The notes beneath the pieces were generated by a model that had not been told where the DNA came from, searched no databases, and saw nothing but the letters and a program-made list of their open reading frames with translations. The position numbers and the translations under genes are program-made. A stretch of DNA of 64,000 nt. Source: Yinghuangia aomiensis. GTDB lineage: Bacteria > Actinomycetota > Actinomycetes > Streptomycetales > Streptomycetaceae. Every line of letters begins with the position of its first letter. Position 1 is the first letter of the stretch. This document shows positions 57,735 through 64,000 of the stretch, in pieces. The DNA lies in assembly GCF_039542225.1 (NCBI RefSeq), contig NZ_BAABHS010000016.1, positions 160,362 through 224,361 on the forward strand. Reading direction: 5' to 3'.

Positions 57735-58331
57735 GTGGTTTCGGCGGCTGCGGGCAGCGACGATCGCGGAGTGCATATCTTCCTGGAGACCGAGCGGCTC
57801 GTGCTTCGCGCTTTCACCGATGCGGACGTGGAGCATCTCGTCGAACTGGACGGCGACGCCGACGTCATGCGCTTCATCAGCGGTGGCCGACCGACGAGCC
57901 GCGAGGTGATCCGGGCACGGACCTTGCCCAGGCTCCTGCACGTCCACCCGTGCACCGGGAATCCCGGCTACTGGGCCGCGCAGGACAAGACCATGGGGGT
58001 CTTCCTCGGCTGGTTCGAATTCCGTCCCTTGGACGAGCACAGCCCCGCCGTGGTCGAACTCGGCTACCGGCTGAACAAGGCCGCCTGGGGCCGCGGATAT
58101 GCCACGGAGGGATCCCGCGCCCTGATCCGCAAGGGCTTCACCGATCTCGGGGTGGAACGCGTGACGGCGAACACGATGGCGGTGAACGCGGGCTCGCGGC
58201 GTGTCATGGAGAAGGCTGGCCTGTCGTTCCTCCGGACTTTCACCGGCGACTGGCCCGAGGCAATCCCCGGATCCGAGCACGGCGAAGTGGAGTACGAACT
58301 GACCCGGGCGGCGTGGCGGGGGCTCCGCTAG
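57735..58331 (+). CDS. GNAT-family N-acetyltransferase (RimJ/RimL type)
   Basis: Predicted 198 residues. LETERLVLRAFTDADVEHLV is the N-terminal strand/helix; VELGYRLNKAAWGRGYATEG is the acetyl-CoA pyrophosphate loop; VTANTMAVNAGSRRVMEKAG LSF follows. This is the RimJ/RimL branch, acetylating protein N-termini, aminoglycosides or small amines. GTG 57735 is given; GTG 57771 (VHIFLETERL) would remove 12 poorly conserved residues and may be the true start. Confidence 0.8.
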   Translation: MVSAAAGSDDRGVHIFLETERLVLRAFTDADVEHLVELDGDADVMRFISGGRPTSREVIRARTLPRLLHVHPCTGNPGYWAAQDKTMGVFLGWFEFRPLDEHSPAVVELGYRLNKAAWGRGYATEGSRALIRKGFTDLGVERVTANTMAVNAGSRRVMEKAGLSFLRTFTGDWPEAIPGSEHGEVEYELTRAAWRGLR

Positions 58332-58481
58332 GCGCCGGCCTGCGCGCCGAAGCCGGACGCGCCCTCCACCGGCCGAGTGCCGCGCTCGCGGGGCGGCCGT
58401 CGGGCAGCCCGGGATCGGCCAGTTCGGCGGCGCGGCCCTGCGGCGGAGCGAGGGCCCACCGGTTGTCCACAGCCGGACGGT

Positions 58482-58682
58482 TCAGTCGCTGTCGGGTTCG
58501 TCGTCCGGTGGCAGCATCCGGTACATGACCAGCACCGCGCTTCCCAGCGCCACCACGCCCAACCCGAGCGACGCGATCTGCTCGGCCGTCTCCACGTCAC
58601 CCCACCGGCCCAGGGCCGCGAACACCACTGCGGCGACCAGGCACAGCCCGGCAGCGATCCCGAGGCGGACGTTACGCGGCAT
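58482..58682 (-). CDS. Small membrane protein, 66 aa
   Basis: MPRNVRLGIAAGLCLVAAVV opens the first of two hydrophobic segments (the second is IASLGLGVVALGSAVLVMYR), with an acidic tail DDEPDSD. It follows the esterase gene by a single base (TGA-G-ATG), which implies translational coupling. Function unknown. Confidence 0.7.
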   Translation of the reverse strand: MPRNVRLGIAAGLCLVAAVVFAALGRWGDVETAEQIASLGLGVVALGSAVLVMYRMLPPDDEPDSD

Positions 58683-58683
58683 C

Positions 58684-59847
58684 TCAGGCCTGCTCCGCAG
58701 CCGCGTCGGCGGCCGACTCGGGTGCGGCCGGCTCGTGCGGCGCGGGCTCGGCCGGCTGCGGTTCCTGCGGCGCGTTCTGGGCCGGCTCGGTCGCCATCGC
58801 CGTGCGGAGTTCCTGCGCGATCTCGTCCAGCGCCGCACCGCAATGGCGTTCCACCGGCGCGAAGCTCGCGAACCCGTGGAACAGCCGGTCGAAGCGCCGT
58901 GCTTTCACGTCGACGCCGGACTCGCGGAGGCGTTCGGCGTACGCCTCGCCTTCGTCGCGCAGCGGGTCGAACCCTCCCGTCGCGATGTACGTCGGCGGAA
59001 GCCCGGCGACGTCCGGGTCCCGCATTACCGAAAGCCGCGGGTCGTCGGCATGCGGCAGCAGCGACGCGATGAGGCCTTCGGGACCGGTCCACGTGTCGGT
59101 GTCGATGACGAAGCCCTTCCCGTACGCCGCGCGCGAGGGGTAGTCCCCCAGAACGTCGGTTGCCGGGTAGATCAGCAGCGTCCACGCCGGTCGCGCGGTA
59201 CCGGTGCGCAGGGAGGCGTGGGCGACGGCCGCGGCCAGGTTGCCGCCGGCGCTGTCCCCGCCGACGGCGATGCGCCCCGGGGCCGCGCCGAACCGCGACG
59301 GATCCGCACACACGTGCCGGAAGACCGCCGCGGCATCGTCGAACTGGGCCGGGAACGCGTGCTCGGGCGCCAGCCGGTACTCGGCCGACAGCACCCGCAC
59401 GCCCGACCGCGCGGCCAGGAATCGGCACACCGGCTCGTGGCTGTCGATGCCGCCGAGCACCCATCCGCCGCCGTGGAAGAACACCAGCAGCGGTCCGGAC
59501 GCCGGCGCCGCGGCCGGCTCGTACAGGCGGGCCCGCAGCGGTCCGGCCGCGCCGGGAACCGTGTAGTCGGAGATCCGCAGGTCGCGTCCCTCGCGCCCGG
59601 CAAGGATCGGTCCGCCGCGTCCGCTGTCGGTCCGGAGCCGCTCCAGCTGCGCGAGCCCGGTCGGCATCTGGTTGCGGATCAGCCGCATGACCGCGCGGCT
59701 CGACGCCGGAATTTCGTGTCGGCCGTCGGCCGACCGGATCGGCGGTCCGGCGAGCGGACGCAGCAGGGGCCCGGGAAGTGCAAAGACCCCACGCAGAAAC
59801 GCCGACGCAACTCGCGCGCCGCGATCACCGAGCCGAGGTGCGGCCAC
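58684..59847 (-). CDS. HSL-type alpha/beta hydrolase (lipase/esterase)
   Basis: Predicted 387 residues. Oxyanion-hole motif VFFHGGGWVLGG, nucleophile elbow GDSAGGNLAAA, acid in FDPLRDEGEAYA and His in RLFHGFASF: the complete hormone-sensitive-lipase signature. GTG 59847 with GGAGG upstream is chosen; the frame continues upstream but is not coding. The Pro/Glu/Ala-rich C-terminus (about 45 residues) is unusual. Likely cleaves acyl esters in the cytoplasm or at the membrane face; coupled to a small membrane protein. Confidence 0.85.
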   Translation of the reverse strand: MAAPRLGDRGARVASAFLRGVFALPGPLLRPLAGPPIRSADGRHEIPASSRAVMRLIRNQMPTGLAQLERLRTDSGRGGPILAGREGRDLRISDYTVPGAAGPLRARLYEPAAAPASGPLLVFFHGGGWVLGGIDSHEPVCRFLAARSGVRVLSAEYRLAPEHAFPAQFDDAAAVFRHVCADPSRFGAAPGRIAVGGDSAGGNLAAAVAHASLRTGTARPAWTLLIYPATDVLGDYPSRAAYGKGFVIDTDTWTGPEGLIASLLPHADDPRLSVMRDPDVAGLPPTYIATGGFDPLRDEGEAYAERLRESGVDVKARRFDRLFHGFASFAPVERHCGAALDEIAQELRTAMATEPAQNAPQEPQPAEPAPHEPAAPESAADAAAEQA

Positions 59848-60199
59848 GACAGCCTCCGCAAGACAGGCCTGACACAGCGTCAGAGCAAGTGGAGGGAACG
59901 CTATCGGACCGCATACGCCAGGGTCACGGCCGCGGTGACCCGGTCGGCTGCTCGGTTTGCCGCCGGTGTGGCGAAGCGCGCGGCGGCGCTCTGGATGCGC
60001 GCCCGCGCAGCGATGACGGCTTCCGGCCGATGGACCCTTCTCGTCCCGCACCGCCGAGCCCCGCAGACACCGCGGGGAGATCACCCGCCGACGGGGTCGC
60101 GTGCTGCGGCGGCGAACGGCACCGCAGCCGGGCGCGCGGGGAGGTGCAGTCGACGGTGAGTCGCTGGACCTCGAGGGCCGCCCACGGCAGCGTGGCGCG
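59848..60199. other. Intergenic between divergent genes
   Basis: About 350 bases. No gene is recognised. GGGTCAC (59921-59927) and GTGACCC (59935-59941) form a short dyad that could serve as an operator for either flanking gene. Confidence 0.4.
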
Positions 60200-60871
60200 G
60201 TGAGTGACGTGCGCCCGTTTGCTTTGCAGTGGTCGGACGTCGACCCCGGCCGCCATCCGTTCACGCTGGACTGGAACGCGGCCGTCGAGCTGGCGAAGCT
60301 GGTCGCACCGTTGCTGCCCGCCGCCGAGGTCGCGGCGGAGTCCCGCGGCAGGTCCCTGGACGCCGTGACCCGGCTCCTGGTGGAGCGCTGCGGACGGTGG
60401 GCCTGCGGGTGGAATTGGTCGGTCGGTGAGGGCGACCTCGACGGCGGAGTCGTCGAGGCGTGGTGCTGTGCCTCCGATTCGGTGACGACGGCGGACGCGA
60501 CAGCGCCGCGGGTGGTCGAGGCCTTGCAGGAATGGCGGCGCTGGCTCGAGGAATTGGCGGAACGCTTCGCGACCTTGGGACCCCCGGCGGACATGCCGGA
60601 ATCCGCGGTGGACCCCTGGTGCTGGGAGCGTGCCTGCACTCGTCTGGTGACCGTCGTCGCCGACCGGACACGCGCCCAGAGCGGCTGGCACCGGCACTGC
60701 ATGCAGGTGCTCGCCTGGTTCCTGGCCGATCACGGCATGAACGAGGAACGCGCGAAGCGGATCGTGGCCGATGCCGTCGGGGGCCTGTTCGACAGCGGGA
60801 CCGCGCCCGATGCCGTGCTCGTCGACGAGGTGAGCGCGCGCTTTGCCGCGGCTGCGGACGGAAGCGCGTGA
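60200..60871 (+). CDS. Hypothetical protein, 223 aa
   Basis: Not recognised. The protein is acidic and Trp-rich (LVERCGRWACGWNWSVGEGD, VEALQEWRRWLEELAERFAT, DPWCWERACTRLVTVVADRT), mostly helical, without signal or membrane segment. Codon bias is strong. GTG 60200 is chosen; the upstream frame is Arg/Gly-rich and not coding. Stands alone between divergent and downstream regulator genes. Confidence 0.6.
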   Translation: MSDVRPFALQWSDVDPGRHPFTLDWNAAVELAKLVAPLLPAAEVAAESRGRSLDAVTRLLVERCGRWACGWNWSVGEGDLDGGVVEAWCCASDSVTTADATAPRVVEALQEWRRWLEELAERFATLGPPADMPESAVDPWCWERACTRLVTVVADRTRAQSGWHRHCMQVLAWFLADHGMNEERAKRIVADAVGGLFDSGTAPDAVLVDEVSARFAAAADGSA

Positions 60872-61054
60872 GCCCGGGGCTCGGGCGCGTTGAGCGTTGC
60901 GGGCGACCCGGTGGGGCTGACAACGTCGACGGCCCGGTCGACCCGCCCGGACTGCTCGGCATCCCGATCGATGCAGCGCGCTTGTCCGGGCACTGCCAGT
61001 CCTGGGATCAGCAGGCCCAGGATGGGATCCCGCCGGGCGTCGATACTGCTGGAC

Positions 61055-61999
61055 GTGGAACAACGCACCGATCTCGGAGAATTTCTGCGCGGCAGGCGGG
61101 CGGCTTTGCAGCCGGGCGATGTCGGCTTGTCCGGCGCGGGCCCCCGGCGGGTTCCGGGACTGCGCCGGGAGGAGCTGGCGGCGCTGGCCGGGATCAGTGC
61201 CGGGTACTACGCGAGCCTGGAACAAGGCCGCCACGCTCGGGTTTCCACGGAGATCCTCGACGATCTCGCGCAAGCACTGAAGCTCGACCGGCGGGAGCGG
61301 GCGATGCTGCGTGATCTCGCCGACGCCGCGGGCGGCGCGATGGTGGTGGAGCGCGGTGGTGGGGCCGGGACTGCCGGTGCGGCGCCGACGCGTTCGCCGC
61401 GCGGGCGTAGGCTGCGGGCGCCCCGGGAGCCGGTGCGGCCGGGGCTGAGGCGGCTTGTGGACTCCCTTGACGGGTCGCCCGCGGTGTTGCTGGGCCGGCA
61501 TGGGGATGTGCTGGCGTGGAATCCGCTCGCAGCCGCGCTGTTTTCCCGTCTGGGGCGGGTGGCTGCGGAGCGGCGGAACGCGGCGCTGCTGATGTTCCGC
61601 GACGACGAGGTGCGGGCGTTGTTCGGGGCGCATTGGGAGTGTGCCGCGCGAACCGTGCTAGCTGCGTTCCGGGCCTGTGCCCTTGGGGATCCCGAGGATC
61701 CGCGCCTGGCGTCGATTGTCGGGGAACTCTCGCTCAACAGCACCGAGTTCCGTACTTGGTGGGCGGAGCCGTCGGTGCGGGCGGCGGCGTTCGGGGCACA
61801 CACGTACCACCATCCGGTGGTCGGCGAACTGACCTTGGCCTACGAGGCGTTCAGCCCGACGCAAGACCGGGGTCTGCTCCTGGTCGTGCTCACCGCCGAG
61901 GCGGGAACGCCGTCGGCCGACGCACTCCAATTGCTCGGTATCGTCGGCGCCAGGCGCACCGAGGACAGCGTTTGCCCGCAGCCGTTCGACGGCCCCTGA
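61055..61999 (+). CDS. XRE-family regulator with MmyB-like ligand domain
   Basis: Predicted 314 residues. HTH: VPGLRREELAALAGISAGYY ASLEQGRHARVSTEILDDLA (about 30-70). Ligand domain: SPAVLLGRHGDVLAWNPLAA ALFS and FRTWWAEPSVRAAAFGAHTY HHPVVGEL, characteristic of MmyB-like regulators. Same family as the regulator at 36574, but there is no divergent transporter here; the next gene, a methyltransferase, starts 90 bases downstream. GTG 61055; little leader sequence. Confidence 0.85.
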   Translation: MEQRTDLGEFLRGRRAALQPGDVGLSGAGPRRVPGLRREELAALAGISAGYYASLEQGRHARVSTEILDDLAQALKLDRRERAMLRDLADAAGGAMVVERGGGAGTAGAAPTRSPRGRRLRAPREPVRPGLRRLVDSLDGSPAVLLGRHGDVLAWNPLAAALFSRLGRVAAERRNAALLMFRDDEVRALFGAHWECAARTVLAAFRACALGDPEDPRLASIVGELSLNSTEFRTWWAEPSVRAAAFGAHTYHHPVVGELTLAYEAFSPTQDRGLLLVVLTAEAGTPSADALQLLGIVGARRTEDSVCPQPFDGP

Positions 62000-62089
62000 A
62001 TTCACTCATCACATCGGCGCGCCCCCGCCCCGCATTTCGGTACAGACGAGTCGCTAGTACACGCAAGCAGATTCGGGTACAAGTCGACC

Positions 62090-63460
62090 GTGAGCCAGGA
62101 CAGCGCCAGGGATCCGCATGCTCCGCAGGACGCGACCGCGGGGACATCCTCCAACCGAAGCGGCAGAACCTCCGCGGCTGATGGGGAGGCCGGTTGCGGC
62201 GGGGAGCCAGGGGATGGGGAGGCGACCGACGACGCCTCTCCGTGCGGGGGCGTCGCCGGGGACGAGGCCGGCGGCGGAGCCGGGGTCTCCCCCGGCGGCG
62301 CGGCCCGTCATCGGCGCCGCCTCGTCGCCGCGCTGCGCCGCGACGGCCTGATCCGCTCGGCCGCGGTGGCCGCGGCGTTCGACGCGGTGCCCCGGGAGCT
62401 GTTCGCGCCGCCGGGCACGCCGGTGGATGCCGCGTATGCCGACCGCGTCGCCGTACTTGCCGCGGACGCGGCCGGAGTGCCGACGAGCACACTCAGCCAA
62501 CCGTCGATCGTCGCCATCATGCTCGAGCAACTCGACGTGCGCCCCGGCCACCGTGTCCTGGAGATCGGCACGGGCAGCGGATACAACACGGCGCTGCTCG
62601 CCGAACTCGCCGGTGCGCGGGGCCGTGTCACGTCCGTCGAACTCGATGCGGGGTTGGTGGCGTCCGCGGCGGCGCGGCTCGCCGAGCTGGGGCCGGGCGG
62701 TGGTACGCCGATGGATCTGCGGCACGGGGATGGCTGGCGCGGCTCGGCGGACGGCGCCCCCTACGACCGGATCCACGCCACCGTCGGTGTCGACGACATC
62801 GCGCCCACGTGGCGGACCCAGTTGGCGGACGGAGGGTTGCTCGTCGCCCCGCTGTGGCTGCGGCCGGGTCTGGAGCTGTCGGTGGCGCTGCGCCGCGACG
62901 GCTCGGTCCTGCGCAGCGTGTCCGTCGCGCGCTGCGGGTTCCTCCAGTTGCGTGGCCCGCACGCGGCCGGGCCGCATGCGCGACCGTTGAGTGCCGGGGC
63001 GATCGGCCTGTGGGTGGTCGGCGAGGCGTTGTCGGGGGCGGACACCGAGACGATCGGTCTCCTGGCCGGCCGGAAGGGGACGGCCGCGGGGCCCGTCCCG
63101 GATTTGACGGACCGCCGCTGGTGGGCGCTCGCGCTGTCCGAGCCGCGCACGGTCCTGTTCACGGACGCACACGGCGCGCCCGCCGCGTGGGGTGCGTATG
63201 ACGCCGAACAGGCCGGTTTGGCCATCGCCATCGACGGATGGTTGACGTCCTACGGGGACCCGGGCGTCGCGGACGACGTCATGTCGCGGCTCGCCGACTG
63301 TCCCGACGTCGACCCGACCGAGATGGAGATCTCCGCCTATCCCACGGGCAGCCCGCTCCCCCGTCGGCCGTCGCGTGGGGCGACGTGGCGGATCATCCGG
63401 CGGGATCACACGTATCGGATCCACTGGAACCCCGACCGGGGTTCGGGGCGGGAGCGGTAA
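62090..63460 (+). CDS. Protein-L-isoaspartate methyltransferase-like SAM methyltransferase
   Basis: Predicted 456 residues. A Gly/Ala/Glu-rich, probably disordered N-terminus (about 1-70) precedes the PIMT-like core: AFDAVPRELFAPPGTPVDAA, STLSQPSIVAIMLEQLDVRP, and SAM motif I VLEIGTGSGYNTALLAELAG. A 200-residue C-terminal extension (to DHTYRIHWNPDRGSG) is typical of actinobacterial members of unknown substrate rather than of classical Pcm. GTG 62090. It may act in protein repair or natural-product tailoring. Confidence 0.8.
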   Translation: MSQDSARDPHAPQDATAGTSSNRSGRTSAADGEAGCGGEPGDGEATDDASPCGGVAGDEAGGGAGVSPGGAARHRRRLVAALRRDGLIRSAAVAAAFDAVPRELFAPPGTPVDAAYADRVAVLAADAAGVPTSTLSQPSIVAIMLEQLDVRPGHRVLEIGTGSGYNTALLAELAGARGRVTSVELDAGLVASAAARLAELGPGGGTPMDLRHGDGWRGSADGAPYDRIHATVGVDDIAPTWRTQLADGGLLVAPLWLRPGLELSVALRRDGSVLRSVSVARCGFLQLRGPHAAGPHARPLSAGAIGLWVVGEALSGADTETIGLLAGRKGTAAGPVPDLTDRRWWALALSEPRTVLFTDAHGAPAAWGAYDAEQAGLAIAIDGWLTSYGDPGVADDVMSRLADCPDVDPTEMEISAYPTGSPLPRRPSRGATWRIIRRDHTYRIHWNPDRGSGRER

Positions 63461-63514
63461 CAGAACGCTCATCCTCGCTGGGGTGTTCTGCAGTTTCCGT
63501 ATTGGTGGGGCGCG

Positions 63515-63904
63515 TTGGGCCTCTGGAGCTCCGGGCCCGAGCATCGGGTCACGCGGAATGCCGAAGCCTTCCGCGCCGACCTTGGCGAGGCCTTGTCCCA
63601 CGGCAAGCCGGTCGCCATCGCCAAGTACGGCACGTGTGTCTACCGAGTCGCCGGCGATCTAAACGGCATGGCCTGGCAGTTGCCGCGAGGAGCGATCCCG
63701 ACGAGGACGAGCAAGTGCGTCACCCAGACGAACTGTTCGACACCTTCGAGGAAGGACGTGGATACCGCACTGTGGTTCTCCTTCGCCGACTACGACAAGC
63801 TCGGCGACCGCGACACCGCCTCCCACGGCGTCGTCGCATGCTGGACGGGACCTGCCGGGAACGGAGAGGTCTTCGGATGGCGTCCCGCTGAGTGGTGTAG
63901 CTGA
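63515..63904 (+). CDS. Hypothetical protein, possibly degenerate
   Basis: Frame opening at TTG 63515: HGKPVAIAKYGTCVYRVAGD LNGMAWQLP, then a weaker middle, then DTALWFSFADYDKLGDRDTA SHGVV ... EVFGWRPAEWCS. In the middle third (about 63690-63765) the alternative frame looks more coding (PDEDEQVRHPDELFDTFEEG), which hints at two compensating frameshifts or chance. The protein-like sequence also extends upstream of the TTG (QFPYWWGALGLW) to the methyltransferase stop. No family recognised. Confidence 0.35.
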   Translation: MGLWSSGPEHRVTRNAEAFRADLGEALSHGKPVAIAKYGTCVYRVAGDLNGMAWQLPRGAIPTRTSKCVTQTNCSTPSRKDVDTALWFSFADYDKLGDRDTASHGVVACWTGPAGNGEVFGWRPAEWCS

Positions 63905-64000
63905 TGTTGGCGGGGATGCGCGCCGGTCGTGTGCCGGTGTGTGCGCCGTCTGCCGGTGGACGCGCCCTTGAAAACGGGGCGGGCCACCGTGCAACTCTCC

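Overview
The window is about 73% G+C, its codons end overwhelmingly in G or C, and the gene families (SpoIIE-type phosphatase, anti-sigma ATP-binding protein, LtrA, MmyB-like XRE regulators, DUF6204, DUF4291, DUF3037 with HipA) are those of a Streptomyces-like actinomycete chromosome. There is no rRNA, recognisable tRNA, CRISPR array, transposase, integrase or phage gene. It reads as an accessory or arm-like region: mostly single genes and small operons, many regulators, oxidoreductases and transporters, and several broken genes.

Layout. 0-8 kb: an edge-truncated regulator, a SufR/ArsR-like repressor, a WGR plus beta-propeller protein, an alpha/beta hydrolase with a possible leader ORF, a RibD-like reductase, a methylenetetrahydrofolate reductase-like protein and an SDR. 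8-13.7 kb: an ArsR/SmtB regulator translationally coupled to a cation diffusion facilitator, a NIPSNAP-membrane protein, a Ca2+/H+ antiporter and LtrA. 13.7-17.2 kb: oxidative module A (PaaX-type regulator diverging from a luciferase-like flavin monooxygenase and a zinc alcohol dehydrogenase). 17.4-31.7 kb: small unrelated genes, including an anti-sigma-type ATPase, VOC protein, GT1 glycosyltransferase, zinc-finger coiled-coil protein, Nudix hydrolase, TetR with FAD monooxygenase and L,D-transpeptidase; three stretches here are gene debris. 31.9-41.4 kb: orphan peptide-binding lipoprotein, ATP-grasp protein, HipA-like kinase with DUF3037, XRE regulator diverging from an MFS exporter, PASTA/Excalibur lipoprotein, a frameshifted mini-GyrB and a maleylpyruvate isomerase-like protein.

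41.8-46.7 kb: oxidative module C (TetR and a CYP125/CYP124-like P450 leftward; Rieske oxygenase and zinc alcohol dehydrogenase rightward). 46.7-52.3 kb: GAF-SpoIIE phosphatase, exonuclease III, flavodoxin-like protein, ABC-F ATPase and a RelE/ParE toxin-antitoxin pair. 52.4-56.6 kb: oxidative module B (IclR regulator diverging from a second luciferase-like monooxygenase, an SDR and a zinc alcohol dehydrogenase with overlapping or tight junctions). 56.8-64 kb: ATP-grasp protein, GNAT acetyltransferase, HSL-type esterase coupled to a small membrane protein, a hypothetical protein, an XRE/MmyB regulator and a PIMT-like methyltransferase.

How they may work together. Modules A, B and C each pair an oxygenase with a dehydrogenase under a local regulator of a different family. 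This fits uptake-and-degrade chemistry on hydrophobic alicyclic or terpenoid/steroid-like compounds: hydroxylation, oxidation of the alcohol to a ketone, then Baeyer-Villiger-type or further oxygenation. The substrate is inference. Possible new biology is most likely in these modules, the HipA-DUF3037 pair, the mini-GyrB, a repeated intergenic element and a leader peptide ORF. Functions rest on sequence motifs read by eye; no database search was possible.
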